The position numbers and the translations under genes are program-made. From Seramator thermalis (GTDB lineage: Bacteria; Bacteroidota; Bacteroidia; Bacteroidales; Dysgonomonadaceae), in the NCBI RefSeq assembly GCF_004138125.1, contig NZ_RXHS01000007.1:184706-248705 (forward strand): 64,000 nucleotides of DNA, in the 5' to 3' direction. Below are positions 55,606 to 64,000 of the stretch, piece by piece. The notes under the pieces are model-generated. The model had not been told where the DNA came from. It made no database searches and was given only the letters and a program-made list of their open reading frames with translations. Positions within the stretch are counted from its first letter, which is position 1, and every line of letters starts with the position of its first letter.

Positions 55606-57945
55606 TTACCGATAATCAATGGTTCCTCTCAGACGAATGTCGTTGGATGCGGCTCCAATCATTAGAATGAATTCACCGGGTTCGGTATCGAGCTGCATTT
55701 CTCGGTTGTAAATTGCCAACTGAGATGGAGAAATGTCGAAATGAATTTTCTTTGATTCTCCTTTTTTCAATCCGATTCGTTGGAAATCTTTCAGTTGAAT
55801 GGGGGGCGTTGCAACTGAACTTACGACGTCGCGAACATAAAGCTGAACGACTTCTTCTCCGTCCCGATTGCCAGAGTTCGTGAGTGTGAAATTGATGGAA
55901 ATATTCTCTTCGTTCTGTTCGATATGCAAGTTGTCGTATTTAAATTGAGTGTAGCTCAATCCGTATCCGAAGGCATAAAGCGGAATACCGCTACCTTCCA
56001 CATAATTGGCCATTTTACCCAACGAATAATAAACCGGCAATTGCCCAACCGATCGTGGAACTGATACTGGCAATCGTCCGGCCGGATTGTAGTTCCCGAA
56101 AATTACATCGGCAATCGCGCTTCCACCTTCTTGCCCCGGGTACCATGCCGTGAGCAATGCATCGGCTTTTTCGGACGCATTATTCATGTTTAGCGGTCTT
56201 CCCTGAATATACACAACGATAAGTGGTTTGCCCGTTTGAGAGAGCGCATTCATTAACTTTTCCTGATCGCCTAACAAGTCAAGTGATTCACGGTCATAAC
56301 CTTCGCCCGATTCCATATCGGGAACAATATCGTCTTCGGTTTGCTTAACGGTTGCTGCACCGGTTTCGATGTATTCCGTTTTGAAATCGCGAGCACTCGA
56401 GCCTCCCACCACCAGAACGATTGCATCAGATTCCGTTGCCAATGCAACTGCTTCGGCAATATTGCTTTGAGTTGTGTCGCGAATAGCGCATCCTTTGGCA
56501 TATTTTAGGGTGGCCGATGGAACCGCTTTTCGAATTCCTTCGAGGACAGTAATTATGTTACTTTCGTCTTGTGGTGCTGTGTAATCGCCAAGCTGATTGT
56601 ATTGGTTGTCGGCATTCGGGCCTATAACGGCAATTTGCCGAAGGTTTTTCGACAATGGAAGGATATTGTTTTTATTTTTCAACAATACGATGCTTTGCAA
56701 AGCTACCTCTTTCGCCAAATTTCGATGATCGATGTTTCTGACCGAGTCTGCAGCTAGTGACGGATTTACGTAGGGATTTTCGAACAATCCCATTTCGAAT
56801 TTCAGCCTGAGCACATTGCATACGGCGCTGTCGAGATCAGCTGAGGAGATCAGCCCTTCTTTGAGGGCTTTTCCCAGATTTTTCCCATAGGCATTTCCTC
56901 CCAAATCCATGTCTAAACCGGACTGTAGTGCCATCGCTGCTGCGTGTTTTATGTCCGGAGTTACGTGATGAGTCGTGGCAATGCCTTCGACACTCCCCAA
57001 GTCGGAAAACGTGAATCCTTGAAAATCCCATTGATCACGCAATACATCTTTTAGCAGAAAAGAATTTGCCGTACAGGGGATGCCGTCGATAGCGTTGTAG
57101 GAAGTCATGATGGTGCGTGCACCTGCTTGAATTGCCATTTTGAACGGCAGCAAATGATCGGAAAACAGTTCCCGCATTCCGATTTGTGCCTTTTGTCCGT
57201 TGTGTCCACCCAAAGGAATTCCGTATGCGGCAAAATGTTTGAGTGTGGAAAAAACATGATGTCCATCGTCGAAACGATTACCCTGAAGTCCTTTCACAAA
57301 TGCGCTTCCCAATATGCCATTCAAAACGGGATCTTCACCAAATGTTTCTTCCATTCGCGACCAGCGGGGTTCTCTTGCCACATCGAGAATAGGTCCATAA
57401 GCAATATGTGCTCCCTGCAAGCGAGTTTCGAGCGCAATGACGCTTCCCATTTTTTCAATCAATGCCCTGTTCCAGGTGGATGCCTGTCCTATCGACGTAG
57501 GGAAAACGGTAGTCCCGATAGCCATATGGCCGTGAGCACACTCTTCGGCAAAGAAAATGGGAATCCCCAATCGAGTTTTTTCTACTGCATAGCGTTGCAG
57601 TTCGTTTAGCGCTTTGGCCGATAGCTCTGGATTCAAACCTGTAATGAGTGTCTTCTTTGTCCATGGATCAGCGCGCAACGTTGCCCAAAATGCACCGAGT
57701 GGCATTTGCTGCATTTGGTCGATAAATTTCTCGGAAGGAACGACGCTTTTTTCGCTTGTCTTGGTGTACATCTCCCAACCTAAGGGACAACACAGTTGAC
57801 CAATTTTTTCGGTTACGGTCATGCGCTCGAGCAAATCTTTAACTCTTGCCTCAATGGGTAGATTGCGATTTTTGTAAGCAGGTTGAGAGAACCCATTGAA
57901 AATGGTTAGAATTGCTAGGATTAGTAATAGATGTCTGATGTTCAT
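55606..57945 (-). CDS. GH3 beta-glycosidase
   Basis: This 779-residue exported GH3 enzyme has a signal peptide (about 1-21) and the (beta/alpha)8 domain with GPILDVAREPRWSRMEETFGEDP, the catalytic nucleophile Asp315 in GFTFSDLGSVEGI, then the second domain with GEGYDRESLDLLG, and a C-terminal fibronectin III-like domain ending FILMIGAASNDIRL. GH3 enzymes remove beta-linked glucose, xylose or GlcNAc; the specificity is not clear. The start is the ATG at 57945, 7 bp after the fucosidase stop, so both are cotranscribed in the utilisation locus. Confidence 0.93.
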   Translation of the reverse strand: MNIRHLLLILAILTIFNGFSQPAYKNRNLPIEARVKDLLERMTVTEKIGQLCCPLGWEMYTKTSEKSVVPSEKFIDQMQQMPLGAFWATLRADPWTKKTLITGLNPELSAKALNELQRYAVEKTRLGIPIFFAEECAHGHMAIGTTVFPTSIGQASTWNRALIEKMGSVIALETRLQGAHIAYGPILDVAREPRWSRMEETFGEDPVLNGILGSAFVKGLQGNRFDDGHHVFSTLKHFAAYGIPLGGHNGQKAQIGMRELFSDHLLPFKMAIQAGARTIMTSYNAIDGIPCTANSFLLKDVLRDQWDFQGFTFSDLGSVEGIATTHHVTPDIKHAAAMALQSGLDMDLGGNAYGKNLGKALKEGLISSADLDSAVCNVLRLKFEMGLFENPYVNPSLAADSVRNIDHRNLAKEVALQSIVLLKNKNNILPLSKNLRQIAVIGPNADNQYNQLGDYTAPQDESNIITVLEGIRKAVPSATLKYAKGCAIRDTTQSNIAEAVALATESDAIVLVVGGSSARDFKTEYIETGAATVKQTEDDIVPDMESGEGYDRESLDLLGDQEKLMNALSQTGKPLIVVYIQGRPLNMNNASEKADALLTAWYPGQEGGSAIADVIFGNYNPAGRLPVSVPRSVGQLPVYYSLGKMANYVEGSGIPLYAFGYGLSYTQFKYDNLHIEQNEENISINFTLTNSGNRDGEEVVQLYVRDVVSSVATPPIQLKDFQRIGLKKGESKKIHFDISPSQLAIYNREMQLDTEPGEFILMIGAASNDIRLRGTIDYR

Positions 57946-57952
57946 TTCAACT

Positions 57953-59338
57953 TTATTTAACTTGAAACGAAAATGCAAGAATACTTCTCTCGTTCATCGT
58001 TTTTTTATCGGGATAAACTCGAATGAAATTTCCATGTTGTTGCCATTTCACGGCTTTCCCGTTTTGCAACAGCTTCATTTTTGTGCCTTTCATTGGCAAG
58101 TTGTTTTCCCATTCGATGAACGATTTCGGTGCTTCATCCTTCGCCGGGATGAAGATAGCATAACGCGTTTTCTGATCCTTACTTTGTGTAAACCATACAT
58201 TTCCGCTGCGATAATCGGGTGTGATGCGCGTGTTGTAAATTGCTTCACCATTCATTTTGAGCCAGTGACCAATTTTTGTCAAACGATCCACCACTTCGGG
58301 TTGGATAATGCCTTCTGGGGTTGGTCCGATGCCCAGCAGTAAGTTTCCGCCTTTAGCGGTTACTTCCACCAACAATGAAATTACCTCATCTGCCGTTTTG
58401 AATTTGGCATTTGGAGTCCAGCCCCAATCGGTACCCAACGTAATGCAACTTTCCCAAGGGTAGGGGAGTTGTTTTTCGGGAATGGACCGTTCTGGAGTAA
58501 GGTAATTTTCGTTAGCACCATGCACGGTACGGTCAACAGCTATTAATCCGGGTTGAGACTGTCGTGCTTGCGCAATGATATCGTCCATTTTGATGTCTTG
58601 TCGGGGTGCTCTCACCCAACCGCCATCCAGCCAAAGAATATCGATGTGGCCGTAATTGGTCATCAATTCAAGAATCTGATTGGCGGTAAATTTCTGAAAC
58701 TTTTGCCACCGATCGGGATGGCGTTCTATTTTGTAATTCACGTTACGTGTAGGTGTCGCAAAGTATGGCCACCAATAATATTCCGAATGCCAATCGGGTT
58801 TCGAAAAGTAGGTTCCTACCATGAACCCTTTGTTTCGAAAAGCTTCGAGAATATATTTCGTAACATCCGCGTGCGGATTGTCCTTGAAGGCGCCATGAGT
58901 GATCGAAAAATTTGTTTGTTTGGTGTCGAACAGGTTAAAACCGTCATGATGTTTTGTCGTAAAAATCATGTATTTTATTCCTCCATCTTTAGTGGCTTGC
59001 GCCCATTGTTCGGGATTGAATTGCGTTGGGTTGAACCGATCGATGAGCCCCCAATACCATTTCTTATATTCGTCGTAAGCGATGGTGCTGTCGCGAGGAA
59101 TCCAGTCTTCATCTTCTGAACAAATCGACCACGATTCTACGATGCCGGGAACAGAATACAATCCCCAATGAAACAAAACGCCGAATTTGAGATCCTGCCA
59201 CCGGTCGAGTTTTTCGAGCACATTCTTGTCGGTTGGCCACACATATTCCTGCGAAGTTTCGTGAACAAACCCTTGTTGAGGAAAAAGATTTATTAAACAT
59301 AGAATGAGAAATAGGAATCCTAAAACGTATTTTTTCAT
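57953..59338 (-). CDS. GH29 alpha-L-fucosidase
   Basis: This 461-residue exported fucosidase has a signal peptide (about 1-21). KFGVLFHWGLYSVPG (51-65), TTKHHDGFNLFDTKQTNFSI and the nucleophile Asp238 in ILWLDGGW fit GH29. It releases terminal alpha-L-fucose from glycans such as mucin or xyloglucan. Its position next to SusC/SusD-like genes points to a fucosylated glycan as target. The ATG at 59338 is the only plausible start. Confidence 0.94.
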   Translation of the reverse strand: MKKYVLGFLFLILCLINLFPQQGFVHETSQEYVWPTDKNVLEKLDRWQDLKFGVLFHWGLYSVPGIVESWSICSEDEDWIPRDSTIAYDEYKKWYWGLIDRFNPTQFNPEQWAQATKDGGIKYMIFTTKHHDGFNLFDTKQTNFSITHGAFKDNPHADVTKYILEAFRNKGFMVGTYFSKPDWHSEYYWWPYFATPTRNVNYKIERHPDRWQKFQKFTANQILELMTNYGHIDILWLDGGWVRAPRQDIKMDDIIAQARQSQPGLIAVDRTVHGANENYLTPERSIPEKQLPYPWESCITLGTDWGWTPNAKFKTADEVISLLVEVTAKGGNLLLGIGPTPEGIIQPEVVDRLTKIGHWLKMNGEAIYNTRITPDYRSGNVWFTQSKDQKTRYAIFIPAKDEAPKSFIEWENNLPMKGTKMKLLQNGKAVKWQQHGNFIRVYPDKKTMNERSILAFSFQVK

Positions 59339-59379
59339 TTATAAGTTTTGTTTTTAAAGGAATAGACAATAATGTTATG

Positions 59380-60045
59380 TTACGATTTATGGGAAGTTAA
59401 GCAAAAATCAATCAATTTGATGGCATCAGAAGGGTTATTAAATTCGACTTTATTTTCTTTGATATATTGAAGAATCTCGTTTTTCTTTTCAGGAAAAATT
59501 TTTATCAGGTCCTTTTCATTCTTGCAGGTCTGTTGTTCATTTCCAATGCGAAACCAATATTCATTTTTTCTTACAAAATCAACAATTTCCGTTGATTGAT
59601 TTTGATATTCATCATGAGTCCAATAAGAGGTGTTGAGGGTTTCCACCTTATTTTGAGTAATTTGACCGTATGCCCCCTTATTCCCCCGGTATTTTTGTTT
59701 TAAATTCCAATTGATAAGGATGATATTATTATTTTTAGTTTCAACAAATTCGACATATACCTTATTATATGGAATAAATTTTCTATTTGATATATATATG
59801 GTATCTACTTCATTGTTGTTTAATAAAATCATTTCTTGTCCATTCTGCTGGTACATCATTGTTTTATTTGAGGTATCATAATTGAGTTGAGTTGAAATCT
59901 TTAAACCATTTTTTAGAAGAACACTTCCATTTGTGTATTCATTAAATAGAAGAGTCTTTTTTTTAGTCTGACAATTCAACCGGAAACAGTTCCCGATTAT
60001 CAATGATGATAAAACAAGAAGAATTATTTTGTATGACATGTTCAT
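59380..60045 (-). CDS. secreted protein of unknown function, AT-rich
   Basis: This 221-residue protein begins with a signal-like stretch (MNMSYKIILLVLSSLIIGN..., about 1-26, with Cys residues but no clean lipobox). The rest is rich in Asn, Lys, Ile and Tyr with beta-like segments such as VDTIYISNRKFIPYNKVYVEF. I recognise no family. The frame could begin further upstream, but 60045 (or 60039) fits a minus-strand TATCTTTA box at 60070-60077. Its composition is more AT-rich than neighbours, which may mark later acquisition. It sits between SusD and the fucosidase. Confidence 0.6.
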   Translation of the reverse strand: MNMSYKIILLVLSSLIIGNCFRLNCQTKKKTLLFNEYTNGSVLLKNGLKISTQLNYDTSNKTMMYQQNGQEMILLNNNEVDTIYISNRKFIPYNKVYVEFVETKNNNIILINWNLKQKYRGNKGAYGQITQNKVETLNTSYWTHDEYQNQSTEIVDFVRKNEYWFRIGNEQQTCKNEKDLIKIFPEKKNEILQYIKENKVEFNNPSDAIKLIDFCLTSHKS

Positions 60046-60095
60046 CGGTAATAAAGCTAAAAGAACAAGTAAAGATACTTTATCTTGCAGAAATA

Positions 60096-60130
60096 AAAAA
60101 ATCAGAGCCAAGAATTCCGGCTCTGATTTT
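60096..60130 (-). terminator. terminator after SusD
   Basis: The stem is AAAATCAGAGCC / GGCTCTGATTTT with a 9-nt loop, followed by T-rich sequence on the minus strand. It separates SusCD from the unknown gene, so the latter likely has its own promoter. Confidence 0.75.
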
Positions 60131-60150
60131 AGAATCATTATATGAATGAA

Positions 60151-62043
60151 TTACATTTTTGGACCTTCTCCATATTGAGGAGCATTTATGTCTTGCCAAA
60201 CTCTTTCAGAATTTAACAATGTTCCATCTTGATTTGATCCGGGAGTAAATCCCTGACTTTTGTATGCATCGATTAAAATTTGATACATTAAATCTGTTGG
60301 AGATGGAGCTGCAACTTCGAATCTGCGAGGCACTGCCGTTTTAGGAACTTTTGGTGCAAAATCTACCCATTCAATTAGAGAAGAGTTTTCCTTAGGGCAA
60401 CCAGATCTTCGGACAGTGACGAATTGATCGTCTGGAAAAAGAGTGAAATGCAACAATTGTTGAATATAAACCTTTTCCAAATCCGATGCAACATCTCCTG
60501 TTAGTTGATAATCAGGGTTACTCATCATTTCCTCTATTTCGCCGGGTTGAAGATCTATTACTTTTTCATTCGGATCATAATCGTATGTTTTACCATAATA
60601 TGGAATTTTATTCAATCTGGCCAACCGGTCATATTCTTCAACGGAGGCTCGCAAGGCTTTGTTGAAATATTCGGCTGCTGTTTTTGGAAGTGAAGCTCCC
60701 AATAATTTGAATTCAGCCAAGTAGAGATTGACTTCAGCTGTCGACATGTACATTCCATACCAAGGATTATCATCTACGTCTTGAATGACAGGGCCTCCTG
60801 GAAGGGTGGGCAATGTGAAATCGTAACGACCGATAATCATTTCTTGTTGGAATCCGGAGTAAGGAAGGTAGGTTTTTTCAACGTCACCGATTTTTAGTTT
60901 AGAGCGGTTACCGTAATCAAAGTAATCTCCATAATTCTGTGCATCAAGGGCAGCATCCATTACTACTGGTAATCCATAATAACGAACCCAAGGTTCGCCC
61001 ATTCCTTTCCACGAGATAAAAGTTTTTTTGCCATCGGCCTCAGTGTAATTTATATTGTCCAAAATATATTTAGGAATGTCTTTTCCCTGATCAAAGAATC
61101 CTTGAACAATTTTCGAGTTCCAACTATTTTTTCTGTAAAAGAAACGTACACGTGGATCTTTATTCTTAAGCATAAAATCTATCACATGTTTACTTGAAGC
61201 CGTACTGCCCAAAAATCCCTGATTCCAATGGTAAACTTTATCTCCATCGTCTTTTGTTATTGCATTTGCTTTGTTGAAAAGGAAATCATCATCACTTCCA
61301 TCCAAAACTCCACAAGAAGCGTTTGCAACTTCTGAAGCAATTGATAAAGCCTTGGGTTTATCTTGCGATATCAATCTTGCAGCAATTCTCAGTTTTAAAG
61401 AGTTTGCAAGTTTCGCCCATTTTGCAACATCTCCCTTATAAACCACATCTTGATTCTGAGGGAATATTTGATCTGTAGCAGTAGTGAGTGTGTTTATGGC
61501 TTCATCCAATTGAGTAATCCATAAATCATACAGATCTTCGATCTTATCATATTTAGGAGTCAGTGTGCCGCCATAACGAGCTCTTGCTGCCTCGGTATAT
61601 GGTCGATCCCCATACATATCGCTGTCAAAAATTCCAAGATAAATACTCAGAATATCTACACATGAGGCCAGGTTTGCATACTTGGCTGATTCTGTTGGAT
61701 CCAGAGTCGAGCGAACATATTCAATATCACGTGCATATTTTAAAACCGCAATGTATTGACTGCCCTGATCACCTGTGGGAGTTGTTTGGGTGTAGGTTGA
61801 AGTGAATCCTCCGGTTGGAACTCCCATCTGACTCCATGCAAAAGTCATCGGTGCATTGTAATACCATAATAGATACCCGCTTGGTTCAAAATTGATTACA
61901 GCCTGAGCGAATAGATAAGAAATATTGGCCTCTGTTACTTGAGACGGATTTGAATTTATTTTTGCCATATCATCGCGGCAACTAGTTGTTAACAACAATA
62001 TTCCGCTCAGGATTGCAGTTAGGTGATATATTATTTTTTTCAT
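60151..62043 (-). CDS. SusD/RagB-type outer-membrane glycan-binding lipoprotein
   Basis: This 630-residue lipoprotein has a lipobox at TTSC (Cys22) and resembles the SusD-like_2 subgroup: SNPSQVTEANISYLFAQAV, GLWITQLDEAINTL, FDSDMYGDRPYTEAARARYGG and a tail with RRFEVAAPSPTDLMYQILIDAYKSQG. SusD proteins sit on a SusC transporter and bind the glycan at the cell surface. It lies 24 bp downstream of the truncated SusC gene and is cotranscribed with it. Confidence 0.9.
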   Translation of the reverse strand: MKKIIYHLTAILSGILLLTTSCRDDMAKINSNPSQVTEANISYLFAQAVINFEPSGYLLWYYNAPMTFAWSQMGVPTGGFTSTYTQTTPTGDQGSQYIAVLKYARDIEYVRSTLDPTESAKYANLASCVDILSIYLGIFDSDMYGDRPYTEAARARYGGTLTPKYDKIEDLYDLWITQLDEAINTLTTATDQIFPQNQDVVYKGDVAKWAKLANSLKLRIAARLISQDKPKALSIASEVANASCGVLDGSDDDFLFNKANAITKDDGDKVYHWNQGFLGSTASSKHVIDFMLKNKDPRVRFFYRKNSWNSKIVQGFFDQGKDIPKYILDNINYTEADGKKTFISWKGMGEPWVRYYGLPVVMDAALDAQNYGDYFDYGNRSKLKIGDVEKTYLPYSGFQQEMIIGRYDFTLPTLPGGPVIQDVDDNPWYGMYMSTAEVNLYLAEFKLLGASLPKTAAEYFNKALRASVEEYDRLARLNKIPYYGKTYDYDPNEKVIDLQPGEIEEMMSNPDYQLTGDVASDLEKVYIQQLLHFTLFPDDQFVTVRRSGCPKENSSLIEWVDFAPKVPKTAVPRRFEVAAPSPTDLMYQILIDAYKSQGFTPGSNQDGTLLNSERVWQDINAPQYGEGPKM

Positions 62044-62067
62044 CTCTTTTTATTTTAGTTATAAGCC

Positions 62068-63888
62068 TTAAAATCCAATGTTGATTGTTAACATATAATT
62101 AGCTGTAAATGGAGAGAAGGTACGCACACGAAATTCGGATGCCGATGTTCCACGTACTGCTTCAGGGTTCTCTCCATTTGGCATATTATTTAAAAGATAT
62201 GCCAGATTCCTTCCCGTCAGGGACAAGTTCATACTGTTAGCTTTCATTTTTTGAGCAACTGATTGGGGCAATTTGTAACTGAGAGTAACTTCTCGCAAGG
62301 AAATATAATTCAATTCCGAAACCCAATCATCATTTACAACTCCATTTCCCCAGCTATTAGTAAAATATTTCCAAGTAGATGCGTGAGTTGGCTCAATTTT
62401 CCCCTTATCATATAACGATTGATAGGTTTCTCCGCCTTCAGTCACAGTGTAATATGTTCCATCAGGTTGTTTGATTTTAGTTCCTGCTAATAAGATTCCA
62501 TCCGGTATCAATCCGTCAGAATATGTGATATTGTCGAATTTCGATGTCCATGTCATCCCTCCATATTCGGGAGCTGAATATTTCAACGATTTTTCCGTAT
62601 AACCATATGCGGTCCCATAACGTGATCCATATGAGGCTACATAACCGCCGAATCGCATGTCGAGGAGTGCTCGTAAATTCCAATTTTTATAACTTATGCC
62701 CGTCCCTATCGAACCCAAGAAATCAGGTATGAGAGAACCAACGACTTCAGCTTTTCCACTCCGTCTATAATAAGCAAAACGGCGAGTATCTGACCATCCC
62801 AATATAGGCAACCCTGTTGCTTCATCAATGGCTTTTTTAGAGTCCGACATTAGAATTCCATACGACTCCCCGACTTTGGCTACTGATCCTATACGATAAT
62901 TTCCATAGTTTACCGACCCGTCCAGAGAAATATAGTCCGCTACATTTTCGTGAAGCGAGACAATTTTATTGTTGTTTTTTGTATAAGTAAAATCAATAGT
63001 CCATTTCCAGTCATTATTCATAAACGGAACAGTATTTAATGCTATCTCGATTCCTTGGTTCTGAATATTTCCGGCATTTATGTATTGATTGCTTATTCCC
63101 GAAACGTACGGAACCGCGATCGACATAATTTGATCATATGTATTTTCCTTGTAGTAAGCAAAATCCAGGTTTATGCGATTGTTCACAAAACGCCAATCCA
63201 ATCCCACTTCCCATGCATTTTTACGTTCGGGTTTCAGGTTTGAATCATATACTGTTGAGGGCAATTCTAATGAATAAACTTTTCCATTAGCAGTCGCCGA
63301 TGTCCCGATGGAATAAGCCGTATTGATTATATAGGGTTGAGTGTCATTTCCCACTTGTGCCCACGAACCACGAACTTTCATAAAAGAAATCCATTCGGGT
63401 AAATTGAACGTGTTGTGTAACAACCATGAACCCGAGATAGATGGGTAAAAGTAGGAAAATGTACCATGACCATCAGAATAAACGAGTGAGGAAGACCAGT
63501 CATTTCTACCCGTTACATCTACAAAAACCTGATCAGCCCAACTTGCACTAAATTGAGATGCGATAGAATACATCCTTTTTTGTCCGCTGATATACCCATC
63601 GTAACCGACATTTTCTTTTGAGTTGTTAATAAAATATTGTCCCGGCACGATTAGGCCTCCGTTGGTACTTAGATAATTATATTGCTCTATATTGTTGTAA
63701 TATTCACCTCTAACGAAACCCCCAATCGTCCAATCTTCAAAATTTTTCAGAGCATTGAAAGTGGCATTCAAATTTGTTTGCTCTTTAGTATATTGAGACA
63801 TCGAATAACTGCCTCCTTCATTGGCATATCCAGATCCCAAGGATTTGTTTTCACTTCGTATATAATAGTAGTTACTAAAGTTTCGCAC
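62068..63888 (-). pseudogene. SusC/RagA TonB-linked transporter, 5' part missing
   Basis: The frame covers about 606 residues and ends LTINIGF, a normal SusC C-terminus. It begins inside the barrel (NYYYIRSENKSLG). Missing are the signal peptide, the carboxypeptidase-like domain, the plug and the first strands, roughly 400-450 residues of the usual 1000-1100. The upstream codons are closed by an in-frame TAA at 63895-63897, and only a GTG, not ATG, is available at 63888. The upstream 100 bp looks like the end of an insertion element. I infer a gene disrupted by insertion; the 5' part may lie beyond the window. Confidence 0.7.
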
Positions 63889-64000
63889 TTCGCTTTAATC
63901 TAAAGAATTCCTCGAGGCTTGCCTCGGGGTCAATCCCATAGAAACCAAAGGTTTCTAAAGATAAAGCGTTATCTTAGTTTGTATGGAAGACGAACATATT
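63889..64000. mobile_element. probable insertion-sequence end next to truncated SusC
   Basis: This 112-bp stretch has dense short hairpins: CCTCGAGGC/GCCTCGGGG at about 63911-63928, GAAACC/GGTTTC around an AAA loop at 63941-63955, and a CGCTTTA/TAAAGCG inverted repeat (63891-63897, 63962-63968). An open frame begins ATGGAAGACGAACATATT at 63983 (MEDEHI) on the plus strand and runs off the window; this could be a transposase start. Hairpin-rich ends and a nearby ORF resemble IS elements, but the family is not identified. Confidence 0.4.

Overview
The window comes from a Bacteroidota genome, most likely order Bacteroidales near the Dysgonomonadaceae/Porphyromonadaceae (inference from gene content, no search run). 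The signs are Bacteroidota-type promoters (TAnnTTTG at -7, sometimes TTTG about 20 bp upstream), SusC/SusD proteins, a type IX secretion plug protein, DUF3078, DUF4954, a GT3-type glycogen synthase, a Bacteroidota-type SerA without an ACT domain, and a recR-to-fmt gene order.

Layout. 1-3457: lysA start (cut by the window edge), miaA, and a LemA/TPM/TPM cluster, all minus, behind an intergenic region with 11-bp-period repeats. 3458-10040: a DUF3078 barrel protein (plus), then the minus-strand operon recR, membrane protein, GNAT, TsaC/Sua5, CLC channel, fmt. 10254-14559: serC-serA and a BlaI/M56 regulator-sensor pair whose protease carries two TonB-like domains. 14678-26873 (all minus): PBP1A, then pmbA and tldD with a DUF2007 gene, the T9SS plug protein, glycogen phosphorylase and glycogen synthase. 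27043-34585: mfd, then a TonB receptor-phosphatase pair behind a PHO-box-like repeat. 34674-45580 (all minus): cysK-cysE behind a cysteine-rich leader peptide, DUF4954, recA, bcp, dprA, a thioesterase and purL. 45750-49053: a LysE-type exporter, a small phosphoesterase and ppk1. 49206-55521: a seven-enzyme redox/aromatic operon closed by its own MarR regulator, with a perfect 22-bp palindrome on its promoter. 55606-63888 (minus): a polysaccharide utilisation locus with GH3, GH29 fucosidase, an unknown AT-rich secreted protein, SusD and a SusC gene that has lost its 5' half next to IS-like sequence at the window end.

The most noteworthy items are regulatory. (i) The 14-residue peptide MEQFFLHICCYCCC upstream of cysE-cysK, with a terminator-like hairpin and a 9-nt complement downstream, looks like a cysteine attenuator. 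(ii) The MarR-controlled operon at 49206-55521 looks like a quinone/catechol or electrophile detoxification system. (iii) Four 8-bp repeats at exact 11-bp spacing precede the TonB receptor-phosphatase pair. (iv) Three unexplained intergenic arrays share an 11-bp period but not a sequence. No tRNA, rRNA or CRISPR array was recognised. All functions are read from sequence motifs only.
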